Assembly: GCF_040412425.1 (NCBI RefSeq) | Contig: NC_089762.1 | Location: 18,626,212 to 18,690,211, forward strand | Origin: Macrobrachium rosenbergii | Lineage: Eukaryota; Arthropoda; Malacostraca; Decapoda; Palaemonidae | Length of the DNA: 64,000 nucleotides | Reading direction: 5' to 3' | Part shown: in pieces, positions 35,471 through 47,547 of the stretch | Numbering within the stretch: position 1 is the first letter of the stretch | Layout of the letters: each line of letters opens with the position of its first letter | Notes under the pieces: generated by a model | What the model was told of the DNA's origin: nothing | The model's input: only the letters and a program-made list of their open reading frames with translations | The model's database searches: none | Position numbers and translations under genes: made by a program

Positions 35471-36950
35471 TCTGGGGTCCTAATTTTCCCCCTCCTGGAG
35501 GCCGGCCGCAAGTCTCGTAACTCTTCGCTTCAAGTTAATTCTTTACGGAGAGTTTTCTGAAGAACGTTGTGGCCTTCTGGCTCGTTCTCGGACCTGTGAA
35601 CATCGTCCCGGAGCGATAAGTAGGTGCGGGAATAATTGAGGCAAACCTTTTCCGCTTAACTTCGGAATTAGGTAAGGCAAACTTTTCCTTTAGGGGATTC
35701 GTTAACTTCTCATCCCTTTTCGATGGTTCCTGGTCTACCGTCCTAAGGTGAAGTCAGTAAAAAAAAAAAAAAAAAAAAAAAAAGACCCTTTTTAATAAAC
35801 CAAGAAGACCGGCTCCAGGGCCCCCTCAAGGACGTCTTGGATCTCTAATCCGGTGCCATCTCACGAGTTTGGCCTCGTCTTCTGGAAAGGACACGGCCCA
35901 AGCAAAGCAAAGCGGTTACCCCTCCTTCCTTTGTTGAAAACTCTTTTCTGGGTCTCCTTATAAGGAGCTCGATTTGAGGTCATTGTCAACCTATTAAACT
36001 AACTATCTACCTCATGGTCCGTGCCTTCCCTTTCCCAGGAGCATAAATCCCAAGAGATTAATCTCGAGACTCATTGTCAATGGATCACCTGTTAAGTCCT
36101 GCTCCGTTCCGAATTCTATCGTTCGGACACCTCCACCTCTTTTCCCCTCCAGTCTGGGGAATCTTGGTGCCTTCCTTTATGCTTCCCAGCATGAAGGAAC
36201 CCTCCTGTCGGGGGTGTGGGCACACGGAGGTTGGTGGAAGGGCATTTCTTCCTTTCGGTCTGGTATCCTCTTATCCGGGTTTTACCAGACTGTCAGAACG
36301 AGCATGGCATCTGTCTGGCAGGATCCATAAGTGAGCCCTCAGCTGGGGGCTGGACACATCGTCTCCCTGAGAACTCTAACGGGTGGCAGGCGGAGAATTC
36401 CAAGTTCACGCCAGCTGTGGGGTCTTACCGTGCTCTCTTTGAGAGCCCTGTTTCTTACCCCTTGTGCTCCGAATGTAGCCCCTCTTATCAACAGGCTTGT
36501 TTTGAAAATGTATCGCTGAGGCATTTCCGGGAGACAGATATCACAGATACATTCACAGTGAATCTTCTAACCCCGGACTATTTTCTAATTTATTCAGCGT
36601 ACAGCTCCTAAGCTTCGGAGTCAATTTTCGGAAGCTGAAACAGAAGTGTAAGTCAGGCTTGCCCGTTCCGCCTTGAGCTGAAAAATCTTAGAACAGTTTC
36701 ACCTGGAGAATTAATCTTTTCCCCAGGTGGGCGTTGTTACGGCCCGTCTGGGGCTACTAATGTTACCCAGAGCCTCCGTTCTCATGGGTGTCTACCCTCT
36801 GAGCAGAAACGGTCTGATCTTGCCGGGACCTGTCCCAAGTCCGGCAAGAAGTTCATGTAGTTCAAGAGCCCCCTGCTCAGGCGGTGGTGCAGGCTCTTTG
36901 GGTCTCTGCCCTAGACAGCCGTCAGCTCTCACTCCCAGCCTCCAGCTCGA
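35471..36950 (+). other. Degraded 5' coding region of the DIRS-like element
   Basis: GC-balanced sequence with an A run at 35,759-35,782. Open frames at 36,074-36,611 and 36,727-36,987 have no clear motif. By position before the reverse transcriptase they could be Gag remnants. I cannot assign them from the sequence. Confidence 0.35.
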
Positions 36951-38640
36951 TGTGTGCGGGTTCAGCCAACACATCAGCCCCTTGTAACACCCCGTGTGTC
37001 TCTGCCTCCCCACGTGCCTCCGCCGGTTTTCTTTGCTTCATACGAAAACCTAAGGAAAGAATTTTCACTAGACATTTGGCCAGAGGCTCTGACCCTCAGG
37101 GTTATCATAGGAGCAGGGAAGCATCCTACTCCTCTCCGAGAAATTGGGAAGGCATTCATTTCACAGGAGGCAATCAAGCCTCCTCCCTGTAGTATTTCTC
37201 ATATGGGTGGGAGGCTGTACCTTTTCAGGGCCACTGGAACTTCAGTTCCTGGGCCCAGAGTATAGTTATCAGGGCCCGGGGTGGAGCTGGACTGTTGTCC
37301 CCCAATCAGGTTCAATCAGCCTCCGGCCAGAGTTCTGGGGTCTTTGTGAATGGCCTGTCAGGCTTTTTCAGTCTGCCAAGGAAGTTCCCTTCCACTGGAA
37401 AATTTTTTTCGGGCGTGTCCGTTTGTTTCCTTATTCATGCGGTAAGTCTCGGTTGCTTACAGTCTTGTGGGTTCGGATCCTACTGCGCCGTGGAGCCGTA
37501 ACCACCTCTATAGACCTTTCCGACGCTTCCTTTCACATCTTGGTTGCAGAAAGGTCCTATCCCTTCTTGGGATTCAGACTCGGGAACAGGCGTGCCCCTT
37601 CAGGTTCATGCCCTCCTCAGTGCGGCTCCAGAGTCTTTGCCAGTTTGAACAATACCGTAGTTCAACAGCTCCGGTATTAGGAGGCTATGCTAGCTGCATA
37701 TCTAGTTGCCTGGCTCATTTGGGCACCCAGCGTCGGGAATTGCCTGAGGCGCCGGTCATTATAATCGGTTTCTAGAGTCTTTGGGCTTCTAAAGTAACCA
37801 GGAAGGAATCCCACCTGATTCAGGAGGGTAGCCTTCCGTAGTTATGAATCCAGTGGAAGTGGAAAGAGATAGCAAGGACGTCCTATCATTTCATCATCTC
37901 AAGCATACCTCTCAAGTGCCCAAGAAAAGGTCCTGGGTTTTCTCCAGTTTGCTTCAGTGACGGTTCTCCTTCTGAAGTCAAAGCTGGAGTTTATGACCCA
38001 GGGTATGGTGGAGTCAGGGGACGTGTCTCCTGATTCCTCCTGCTTGAATAGTGGCCTCGGTCTTGCACAACTATCAAGTGCTTACGAAGTCAGTTCCTCT
38101 CCAGCTTTCCCCCGGCCTCAGTATTCCACACCGTCACCTCTCTGGGCGGGTAAGGTGGATATTTTTGGCCCAATGAAGTACATGGTACTTAGTCGGTCAC
38201 GCGTTCGGCAGTTCCATATCAACGCTTTGGAGGCGGTGACAGTCTTCCTGTCCTTGGGAAACTTCTTCCCCCAAGAGGTTTCCTTTTAGGCTGGTTCTGA
38301 ACAAAACAGCAATAGTGCACTGCGTAAACAAGTGGTTTTGGACTCGAATTGCTTCGTTCAGGTTATGGTTCATTCTTCTCCATAACCAACAGACGCAGGT
38401 GCCTCTGTCTACCACCCTTCTCGTAGGGGTCCAAAAGGTCACTGCTTTTTCCCTATCCAGGGCCTCCCCCCTGGTGTCGGAATAGTCCTTAGACGGAGCG
38501 TCATTCAGGTAGTCTTGTGACCTTTTCCTGGGCCTGGAAGTATGTCTGTTTGCAACCCAATTCAGCCACAAACTATCAAGCTGTCCCGTCTGGTATAAAC
38601 TCAGCCTGCGTCAGCCCCCTCAAACTCTGATGTCCTGGCT
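36951..38640 (+). pseudogene. DIRS-like reverse transcriptase and RNase H, degraded
   Basis: DIRS reverse transcriptases differ from Gypsy in their lead-in and palm motifs. VGGRLYLFQGHWN at about 37,203 matches the GGRL block that precedes the domain. TTSIDLSDASFHILVAERSY at about 37,500 carries the first catalytic aspartate, followed by FLGFRLGN. Then come LRFMPSSV-like and YLVAWLIWAPS-like pieces in shifted frames; the YLDD box is not recognisable. An RNase H-like block follows at 38,205-38,360 (QFHINALEAVTVF, then NKTAIVHCVNK in another frame). Frameshifts are frequent. The assignment rests on the order of these blocks and on the inverted terminal arms. Confidence 0.65.
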
Positions 38641-39623
38641 TTGTGTCTTTGTGAATCTTACAGTTTAGGAGGAAACTGATATTGGTCCTGTTATTACTGT
38701 TTTCCTGAAATCAGTTAAGGGATCCTACTCTACTGCAGTATGGTTCTGCAGTTAAGTAACTAGCACTCTTCACATAGTTTTCAAGCTATAGTACTGATGC
38801 AGCCGCATTGGCCTCGAGAAAGTGTTTTGTTGGAACCAGACTCACAGGCCCTTAACTTTCATCCCTAAGGTCTGTGTTCGTCTAAGAACAGTACTCCGTC
38901 CACATTCGGTTTCCTGGTCTTTGAGTAATGTATCGGAGTTAACCCAACCAACAATCATCTTGTTCTTACCTTTCCTTGTTAAGGAAGTCCCAAAAATTTT
39001 AATCTTCTAGTGTTAGTTTTCCTGTACTGTCTGCCCTGTCTGGCAGAACCAATCAGTTTGGTTTCCCCTCATCAGGGGTAGTGTTGTGAATTCCTCACCC
39101 TAACTTTCTATCTACAATTGAAGGTCCTCATTTTCGGTGGTCACCTTGGAAAGTACTCCCCTTTTACAAGGTCTGTTTCTGTGTCCAGTTTTCTCCTTGC
39201 AGGCTTTTTAGACAGGACCTCACAATTTTGTCAGGTCCTCTCCTTTAAAAAAAAGGGGGCACTGTCATTGGGTCTGCTATTAGGCAGGAAGTATTTTCTT
39301 AATACAAGCCTATTCAGGTGCTATTCTAAGCTCATGATCTTAGACGGTGACCACTTACATTATTTTCATTACATGAACTTAGAGGACCTTACTAATGTTC
39401 AGGGTAGAATTCTCCTAGTTTTCAACGTTTCTATTTAAGTCTTTAATAGCATAAGAATGATGTTTATTTCTCTGTTATTATTTCACCGGGTGACACGGGA
39501 CCCGATCCAGAAAAAGGATTTTGACAAAGGAAAAATCTATTTCTGGAGAGGGGCCCATGTCACCCGTGACCCACCCTGTTTTCATTCTCTCCCTCCCTTG
39601 ATAAACTTCATTCTAGTGAGGTG
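38641..39623. other. 3' part of the DIRS-like region, no recognisable domain
   Basis: A tyrosine recombinase is expected here but no R-H-R-Y pattern is discernible. At 39,484-39,566 there is a short extra copy of terminal-arm sequence (CACCGGGTGACACGGGACCC, then CCAGAAAAAGGATTTTGAC) with an adjacent inverted partner (CTGGAGAGGGGCCCATGTCA). This suggests a rearranged terminus. Confidence 0.5.
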
Positions 39624-39922
39624 GGTGCTAACATGGAATGCGGCTGAGTGTTGCCTTGTATACAGTCCTTGAGTAGTGCATGGGCTTGTATCGGCACCTC
39701 TCTCGTTGGGACTTTTGACATTGGGAATCTCTATAGGATAAGGTTCCGTGTTTTTGTAGTTCACCCTTTTCCATACACGACTCCATCTAGTGGAGCTCGC
39801 TCTGGGGTAGTAACTCCAGCATTTCATTTAGCTTTCTCTGGTATCTAGCAACGGAATTACATAGAAATAAGTGCTGAATGGACTATTTCACCGGGTGACA
39901 CGGGCCCCTCTCCAGAAATAGA
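39624..39922 (-). repeat. Right arm of the 297-bp inverted repeat
   Basis: Reverse-complement copy of 31,932-32,228, ending near TCTCCAGAAATAGATTTT. The arms are similar but not identical, with several substitutions visible. Confidence 0.92.
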
Positions 39923-40336
39923 TTTTTCCTTTGTCAAAATCCTTTTCATAGGGAAAATTAGTTTGTAACTTTTTAGGTTTTTCTTTCTATGCGACTACCT
40001 CCACTTTCTGGACCCCCTAATTTTTGGTTTTGAATGTTTAAGAACTATCTTCTTAAGTGTAGGTGTATTTTGGATGATTATTATTACGAGTGAAAGTGAT
40101 TCATTTGTTACCTGTAATAAAGTGGATTGGGTGTAATTTCTATCTGTTTATTTTTGTATTAAATTTATGGTTTTTCCTGGTGTTTGTTTACTCCCCCCTT
40201 AAATTCATTCTTGGACTTTGTTTATTGTGTTATGGTATGATTCCACCTTAGTGTGGACTTCATATTGGGGTTATATGGATACTTGAAGAGGAAATTTTTG
40301 AGTAAAGTTTGGTAACGGTTAAACGAGCTGTTACAA
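39923..40336 (+). other. Probable 5' LTR of the second Gypsy element
   Basis: AT-rich sequence of about 400 bases directly before a primer-binding-like motif, ending ...GAGCTGTTACA. No matching 3' LTR is found downstream, so the LTR call depends only on position. The GAGCTGTTACAAA string recurs at 40,709, next to the TA tract. Confidence 0.4.
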
Positions 40337-40354
40337 ATTAGCGACCGTGACAGG
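40337..40354 (+). other. Primer-binding-site-like sequence
   Basis: TTAGCGACCGTGACAGG resembles primer binding sites of arthropod Gypsy elements of the form TGGCGACCGTGAC. It lies about 170 bases before the Gag-like ATG. The first bases deviate from the expected TGG. Confidence 0.5.
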
Positions 40355-40506
40355 ATAATATGATCCTGCGTATCCATTTGTGTGAATGCAAGATTGATTC
40401 TTGGGGGAGAGCAGGTTTTTCGGTAGGATACACATTTACACCGCCTCGGTTTTTGGTTTGGTATTAGCTGTGAGTTTTGGTGAAGATAATTAGTGTAGTG
40501 TCAATC

Positions 40507-40708
40507 ATGTCTATGTTGGATGTTAATGAGCTCCTGAGTGGAGGAGGGTGGCAGGAAAGGTTGGCTGAGTTAAATAAGCCTGAGTTAGAACAAGTAGCAA
40601 ATTATTTTTAAATTGAATATCCTGTATCAATCAGAAAGGGTCTATCATTGCTTCAGGTTTATGAATATGTAAAATCTGGAAAGGGATCAGGTGGTGAAGT
40701 GGTTAATT
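40507..40708 (+). pseudogene. Gypsy Gag N-terminal fragment
   Basis: From ATG 40,507 the frame reads MSMLDVNELLSGGGWQERL and LNKPELEQVANYF. There is a TAA (40,609-40,611), then YPVSIRKGL and LQVYEYVKSGKG. This looks like the helical start of an arthropod Gypsy Gag. It stops at TGA 40,706-40,708 and runs directly into a TA microsatellite, so the rest of gag and the protease are missing. Confidence 0.5.
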
Positions 40709-40717
40709 GAGCTGTTA

Positions 40718-40857
<140 letters not shown>

Positions 40858-40858
40858 T

Positions 40859-42760
40859 GTGATAATGAAGGAAATAAGTGAGATACTGTTGTTAAACAAA
40901 ATAAATAAAGTAGATATAAATTATATAATAGCAGTAACTGAAGACACTAGTATAGTTGCAGAACATTGTTACTTTGCAGAGACAAAAGATGAGGAAGTAG
41001 GTTGTGTAAGCACTGCCGATGATGATAAAGTACAATTTATACTAAACAGACAGGTAATTTTGCATCCAAAGTGTTTAACAAAAATACATCTAAGGGGAAA
41101 AGAAGAGATAGGAGTTAAAGACGTTCTTTTACTAAATGAAGAGTTACCAGAATCTGTCAGAATGGATAATTCTTTAGTCCACATGAAGGGTGATACTTGT
41201 GAAGTTTATGTCCAGAACTACTCAGATAACAAACTAACACTTTATGCAGGCATTGTCTTTTGCAAAGGAATACCTATTAACAATCCATTACTAACAGAAG
41301 CAGCAGCATTTTTCTCTGTAACTGGTCAAACACCTGAATTAAGCAAAGAAGTGAATAAAACAGATTTTCCAGAAAACAAATAGATTAATTCAAGTATTAG
41401 AGAAATACAGAGATGTAATAGCAATAGAAGGAGATAAATTAGGTAGAACAAATGTCCTAAGACATAAAATTGTATTAGATGATGGAACAAAACCATTCTT
41501 TATTCCTAATTACAGATTACCAATAAGCCAAAGACCCATCGTTGATAATTTGATAGAAGAAATGAAGAAAGATGGGGTAGTCACTCCTTCTAAATCTCCA
41601 TATAATTCTCCATTACTACTTGTTCCAAAGAAAGATGGAAATTGGAGACTTGTGACAGATTATAGAAAGTTAAATTCCAACACCATCCCCGATAGAATGC
41701 CAATGCCAGTGATTCAAGATATGTTAGCTCAATTAGGAGGTGCAAGGATAGTTTCATCTTTAGATGTACTTAGTGGATACTGGCAAGTACCCTTAGTTGA
41801 AACCATACACAGCCTTCAGCACACACAAGGAACACTTGCAATTTGAAGTCATGCCATTTGGACTCACTTCAGCTCCTTTAACGTTTGTTAGATTAATGCT
41901 TCAAATATTAGGGGATATAGAAAATGTTGCAGTTTACTTAGATGATATAATTTTTAGCAAAAATTTAGAAAGTCACCTCAAAACATTAGAAATAGTCCTG
42001 GAAAGATTAAGAGGAGCAGGATTAAAAATCAAATGAAAGAAATGTCAATTCTTAATGAAATCTTTGGAATATTTAGGACATATAATTAGTGAAGATGGTC
42101 TGCGAATGCAAGCAGGCAAGATAAAAGCAATAGTTGAATATCCAGCTCCTACCAATTTGAAAGCATTGAGACGATTCCTAGGAATGGTAGGCTACTATAG
42201 ACCTTTCATTAAGGGCTTTGCTACAATAGCCAAACCATTAACAGAATTAACAAAGAAAGATGTCAAATATGAATGGAATAAAGAACAAGAGACAGCTTTC
42301 CAAACATTAAAGAGTAAAATGACCAGAAATCCTGTACTAGTCTGCAGATTTCTCCAAAGACTTTTACTTAGCCTGTGATGCCTCAAGTACCGGGCTAGGG
42401 GCTGTATTATTACAAAGGACAAAACAAGAATGAGAGCAGTATATTATGCCAGTAGAGTTTTGAATGCTTCAGAGAGAAATTATAGCACAATAGAAAGAGT
42501 GTTTAGCATTATACTGGGGTCTAAGGAAATTTAGACAATTCTAGGACAAAGTCAATGTACTTACTGATCACAAACCAATTTGTGATTTGTTTAAGAAGAG
42601 AACTTTTACAAATAACATGAAGTTCAATAGAAGACCATTGTCTTCAATCTCTCCTGGATTATAATGGAGTTAACGTGTCATATCTTGATCTATAAAGGGT
42701 CTGGATCAATATACAATTTCACAGTCCCATTCAGAGATCATTACTCTGCAATTAACGAAA
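40859..42760 (+). pseudogene. Gypsy pol: spacer domain, reverse transcriptase, RNase H
   Basis: The frame at 40,859-41,383 is an open 174-residue segment of the kind found before the polymerase in this family. It ends in TAG and the reading continues in another frame. The reverse transcriptase runs 41,395-42,370: KKDGNWRLVTDYRKLNS, then SSLDVLSGYWQVP with the first Asp, MPFGLTSAPLTF, and VYLDDIIFS with the YLDD box at about 41,937. KALRRFLGMVGYYRPFI follows. RNase H pieces lie at 42,355-42,640 (YLACDASSTGLGAVL, then NVLTDHKPICDLF). Stops occur at 42,034-42,036 and elsewhere. No integrase or 3' LTR follows, so the element is truncated at about 42.76 kb, where Polinton-like sequence begins. It is AT-rich, unlike the CsRn1-type element. 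Confidence 0.9.
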
Positions 42761-43329
42761 ACAGAAACTTTATAGTGAATACTATAAAACAAATATACAA
42801 AGATAAAGGACTCACCACCACTTGTTTGGGTCTTTGATTGATAATTGGCAAGAAACATTTGCGAGAACGACATCCGCTTGAAATAAGCGAATTCTCATCA
42901 CATGTAAAATATGAGACATACAATATGGACCAAATTGGTGATGCAGTGGAGAAATGGTGAGAGCATTAATAACCAAACGGAAAGTGTATGCAGCAAGCAG
43001 GAAGGGCCTGGCTGGCTTATTAGAAAAATAATACGACTTAAAGTGAGCGTATTATGCATTGGTGCCTGAGGAAAGAAGATAGGGGATTATGTTCCCTATC
43101 CCCCCAACCTGAGGAAGTAAGTTTGTGTTTAATCCTCCCTCCAACCGCAACAACTTTGTACATCTGTACCGTAGCGCGTATACCCATCAAGAGAACGCCC
43201 CAATACCGAATGGTTTCATTTCACAGAAAAAGTGAAAAAAAGGGTTGAGCACCATAAGCGAGTGAGTATCCTAAGTGGAATGTAAGTGGTTCCTTTCACT
43301 GGTAAAATTTCAGCAAAATTGAGAAAAGG
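42761..43329. other. Junction region before DNA polymerase B, no clear gene
   Basis: No gene is supported. Fragments such as RHPLEISEFSSHVKYETYN near 42,867 are open but unrecognised. They may belong to the N-terminal extension of the polymerase that follows. Confidence 0.4.
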
Positions 43330-45436
43330 AACGGATTGAGAATCTTCGTTTATGAAATCATGGGTGAGAAAAACAACCTCAACCTAATTTTGAGTAGAAA
43401 AGGTGGTAACGGAGATATGGTTCATCTCCTGCTCTTAGGAAACGAGCATTGTGTCATAATAAAAGATTTCGATGCATACTTTAAAAACCTCATCCACGAT
43501 AGAAGATGGAGGGAAGGAAACTTATTGTTGATCCTTTCAGTCTCTGCTAATGAGTAAGGAAGAGTTCGAAAGTCATCGCACTAACGTAACGCAAAGGTAA
43601 AACTTATTGCAAAACCTTTGAGCAAAAAACTCACTTTTCACAACCATCATAAAACACACCCACTACCACTTACATGTTACTTAGAGAGGCACTCGCCACA
43701 CCTATGGGCGAAGAGAAGGGCATAGTGAGTCATCACAAGATGATAAGTTTCAGCTACTTAGTCACAGACAGTAATGGCAGAGTGGTAAAGACTAAAACTT
43801 CAGTGGGTCAGCGTTCAGCCACCGAACTAGTGAATGCTTTAAACGAAGACTGGTCATCCATCACTCGGGAGTGATTTCACTACCCTATTAACATCACTCC
43901 CCGAGATGAAGAGCGGTTTACTCGAACCACCCAGTGCGAGTTGTCATAAAAAATCTGTAAAAACCACTGACAAACACAGACACTACGACCACATGAAAAA
44001 AGATAACTTTCTAGGCACATACTGTCAACTATGTAATCAGTTATGTTGTAACCACTATAAAACTTTACGGGTGTTCGCGCATAACGTCTTATGATTTAGG
44101 ACTGGTTTTGAAGAAATGGAGGGGTGACTACTCTACTCGGGTACAACCAAAAAGTGGTCTTAAATTTACAAGCGCCCTCGTGGACAACCTTCTGTTCCTA
44201 GACTTGCTTCAATTTCTTTCAGGTAGTCTACACAATGTTGCCCGAGAACATACAGCCAGTGGAAGAGACCTGACCGATGCCTGCTACCTGTTGCAACATT
44301 TACCCCGTGAGTCTAGGTTGAAGATCATTACGGGAAAACACTTGTTCCCATACGAGTACGTTGATGACGAAAACAAGTTGCTAGATAATCAGTTGCCCCC
44401 GCGCAAAGCCTTTTACTCTAGTCTGAAGGGGGAGGGTATCAGTGAGGAAGAATATCTACGTTGTTGGGAAATGTGGCATTTAGGCGGGTGCCAGACACTA
44501 AAAGGCTACATGATCACCTACTTGAAAACAGATGTCAGTTTACTAGCCAACTTGTTTCTCAACTGCCGTAAAAATCTTGTTTAGACAGTACGGCTTGGAT
44601 TGCGCTCAATATGCAAACTCCCTGGCTACGCCTACGATGCCATGCTAAAAGAGACGGGTGTAGTTCTAGATTGCCCGTATGACAAACATGTACTTTCAAA
44701 TACAGGAAAATACATGCAGGGGTTTTACCACCGTCGTGAGACAACATTCAGCGGCTAAAAATGTTGAAATAGGCAACCTGAAAGAGGGAGAGGGTGAGCC
44801 TTCCTATATTTTATATCAAGACTAACAGTCTGTACCCACCTTTCCATGACGGGAAGCTTCCAACGGGAGACGTACGCCAGCTACGTGAAGATGAGAAGAA
44901 TACCTTCATCAATGAAAATTTTTCCTCAAATGATGATGACGATGTGGGATACTGGCTGTTCATCGACACCAAACCACTTTCAGCTGAAGCAGCTATGAAT
45001 ACCGATGACCTGCCCCTCTGCTACATCAAAGAATTATACAAGAGGAAGAAATATCCCTGTATTGTAGAAACATCTTTAAAGAAGAGGGAGGAAAATGGGT
45101 CACTGCACGCACAAACTTCTCAGGGATCACGGAGCCAAAAAAAAAGCTATATGACAGCACTACCCCTTCTACGGTTGTATATGGAACTGGGGTTGGAAAT
45201 TGAGAAGGTTCACAAGGTATATTCCTTAAAGCAAAGGGAGTTTATGAGAGATTTTATCGAAGGTAACATAATAGCCAGAAAGAAAGCGAAGTGTCGAGAT
45301 GAACAAACGGCTTTTTAGCTGATGTCAAATTCGGTGTTTGGAAGCTGCTCAATGAATCCTATTAAGTACGCTATGAAAAGCAGCAACATTACTGACGAAG
45401 CGAGATTCTTCAAAGAAATATGCAGTCCAAATTTTT
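43330..45436 (+). pseudogene. Polinton-type protein-primed DNA polymerase B, exonuclease to palm
   Basis: Family-B polymerases of Polinton/Maverick elements and related adintoviruses replicate the element by protein priming. Blocks appear in the expected order in several frames. VYEIMGEKNNL and LLLGNEHCVIIKDF lie at 43,345-43,470. A cysteine/histidine-poor linker with HNHHKTHPLPL follows. A degraded exonuclease region has HRHYDHMKKDNFLGTY and HNVLYDLGLVLKKW. FPYEYVDDENKLLDNQLPP and YLKTDVSLLANLF lie at 44,348-44,560. The palm motif at 44,815 reads IKTNSLYPPF, where the expected first Asp is replaced. The motif LMSNSVFGS is at 45,322. At least six stops or frameshifts occur. It is an inactive remnant. 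No capsid, integrase or protease gene of the element is recognisable nearby. Confidence 0.85.
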
Positions 45437-45445
45437 AAGGATTTT

Positions 45446-46079
45446 ACCGTTCTAAATCCAAACTGCGTGCTTTGCATGAGTGATTAAAGTTAAATAGGTG
45501 GATGTGGCTAATTTTGTGAGATTTCAAATTCTAGAAATAGCCAAACTACACATGTACCGGTACTGGTACAAAGTAATTAAACCCACTTACAGTGACTGAG
45601 CTCGACTGATATCCTGCAACACTGACTTATTTTTTCTTTGAATGTAGATAATTTACTCCACAAATATAGGAAATACCCATTTAAAGACTTTCTAGACTTA
45701 AGTAATTTTGACTTGGGGCATCCTCTCTACAGTGTTCATAATAAAGGTCACTTGGGTTTGCTTAACTCGGAAGTGGGTGAAATGATTATAAATGTGATCG
45801 TAGCTCTTAAACCTGAGGCTTATTCAGTTTTAATCAACAATAAAAGTGTAATACTTAGAAGCAAAGGAGTGCAAAAGTGCCACCGCAATGTATTATCCCA
45901 CACTGATTATGATGTGGCTCTTTACGCGGGAAACCAACTCATCCCAGTGCGAAACAAACGTAAAAGGACAAGTTGTCACAACAGCACAAAGAAAAAAAAA
46001 AGCCTTCAGCGGGTTCGATGATGAACGTTACCATCTAAGCCCAAAAGAGTCACTAGCTTACGGTCACCCATCCATACCC
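45446..46079 (+). pseudogene. DNA polymerase B C-terminal part, tandem copy 1
   Basis: This 634-bp block is repeated next to itself (copy 2 from 46,080). It starts with NPNCVLCMSD, has a stop, then reads VRFQILEIAKLHMYRYWY and IKPTYSD, another stop, and ARLISCNTDL. That last block stands where the polymerase motif C (DTDS) belongs, with Asn for the first Asp. The thumb-like end follows (NFDLGHPLYSVHNKG, SKGVQKCHRNVL). A frameshift at the poly-A run near 45,998 ends the frame at 46,021 before the family-like end is reached. Confidence 0.82.
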
Positions 46080-46965
46080 ACCGTTCTAAATCCAAACTGC
46101 GTGCTTTGCATGAGTGATTAAAGTTAAATAGGTGGATGTGGCTAATTTCGTGAGATTTCAAATTCTAGAAATAGCCAAACTACACATGTACCGGTACTGG
46201 TACAAAGTAATTAAACCCACTTACAGTGACTGAGCTCGACTGATATCCTGCAACACTGACTTATTTTTTTCTTTGAATGTAGATAATTTGCTCCACAAAT
46301 ATAGGAAATACCCATTTAAAGACTTTCTAGACTTAAGTAATTTTGACCTGGGGCATCCTCTCTACAGTGTTCATAATAAAGGTCAGTTGGGTTTGCTTAA
46401 CTCAGAAGTGGGTGAAATGATTATAAATGCGATCGTAGCTCTTAAACCTGAGGCTTATTCAGTTTTAATCAACAATAAAAGTGTAATACTTAGAAGCAAA
46501 GGAGTGCAAAAGTGCCACCGCAATGTATTATCCCACACTGATTATGATGTGGCTCTTTACGCGGGAAACCAACTCGTCCCAGTGCGAAACAAACGTAAAA
46601 GGACACGTTGTCACAACAGCACAAAGAAAAAAAAAGCCTTCAGCGGGTTCGATGATGAACGTTACCATCTAAGCCCAGAAGAGTCACTAGCTTACGGTCA
46701 CCCATCCATACCCACCAGAATGGAGGGGGAGGAGGTACAACAACCTGATGCTGAAGATAAAGATGATAGTGACGAAGACAGCCTTTTCATACACATACCT
46801 TCAGAGGATGGTGAGGAGTTAGAAGAGGAGGAGGAGTTGCAGCAGCAGCAGCGGCACATAAAAGAACGAGAAGAATTCTTCCTTCGCCTATCTTCGGAGC
46901 AGCAGGAGGAACAGGAACAACAGTGGCAGCAGCAGCAGCAGGAACATCCAAAACAATGGAGATGA
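46080..46965 (+). pseudogene. DNA polymerase B C-terminal part, tandem copy 2, with Glu/Gln-rich extension
   Basis: Copy 2 repeats the same motif-C substitution and the same two internal stops, but keeps the frame open from about 46,273 to 46,965. It includes GFDDERYHLSPEESLAYGH, the usual end of Polinton-type polymerases. The open frame continues for about 80 further residues of acidic and glutamine-rich sequence (EDKDDSDEDS, LEEEEELQQQQ, WQQQQQEHPKQW). I cannot tell whether this extension is native to the element or a fused downstream frame. Confidence 0.8.
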
Positions 46966-46980
46966 ACAGCTGACCAGGTT

Positions 46981-47064
46981 GATCTGCGCATCTTAGCAAT
47001 GGAAGAATATGAAATGATGATAGATCTGCGCATCTTAGCAATGGAAGAATATGAAATGATGATA
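46981..47064 (+). repeat. 42-bp tandem duplication
   Basis: Two exact copies of a 42-bp unit starting GATCTGCGCATCTTAGCAAT would encode DLRILAMEEYEMMI twice in the frame following the Gln-rich region. Confidence 0.95.
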
Positions 47065-47547
47065 AAAAAAACAAGTTAGAAGTAGTAAGAAGACGAGCAG
47101 GGCTAAAAGAAATTTGAGGGGAATTTTTCGAGTTGGAAAAGCAAAGGCTAGATCTTCTCAAATTGTTAAAGAAGAAGAAGACCAAGAAGCAGGAGGAGTA
47201 TAATACTACTACTACTACTACTACGTTTTGAAGTCTTAGGAAGAGCAAATTCTCTCATTCATTCAGCAACTGGAAACCTCACGAAGATAAGGGCGAAGAG
47301 GATGACTTGGGTATCACTACCCATCAGACTGATGGTGATGACAACTCCTGTGTTTTTCCTGGAAGGAGGAGACAGTAATCTGCCATAGAGCACATACGTG
47401 TTAACTACCCAGACAGATATTGAAAAACAAAATAATGTTCCGTGATTTCCATCGTCGCCAAACAATAGTTCATTTCAGTTGAGTGACTATAGTGGCAGTA
47501 CTAAGTAGTGGTTCATTCAGGTTTATCGTAACATCAAATTCTATCAT
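47065..47547. other. Spacer, possible Polinton remnant
   Basis: No gene is supported. It includes a purine-rich stretch with (GAA)n-like runs and a (TAC)n run at 47,202-47,224. It lies between polymerase B and the hAT-like gene. Confidence 0.5.

Larger units (their letters stand above)
31932..39922 (+). mobile_element. DIRS-like retroelement with inverted terminal repeats
   Basis: Two inverted arms of about 297 bp bound an 8-kb region. It contains a degraded reverse transcriptase/RNase H resembling DIRS1-like elements at about 37.2-38.6 kb, with a Gag-like region before it. DIRS elements carry inverted terminal repeats and are known to be common in decapods. I did not find the tyrosine recombinase that the class should encode downstream of RNase H. 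Internal minisatellites (32.6 and 34.8-35.5 kb) fill the 5' part. Boundaries are those of the inverted arms and could be extended. Confidence 0.65.

Noticed and set aside
42761..47547. A complete Polinton with capsid, protease, ATPase and integrase genes
   Set aside because: Only polymerase B blocks can be recognised; the remaining space is too short or without motifs for the other genes.
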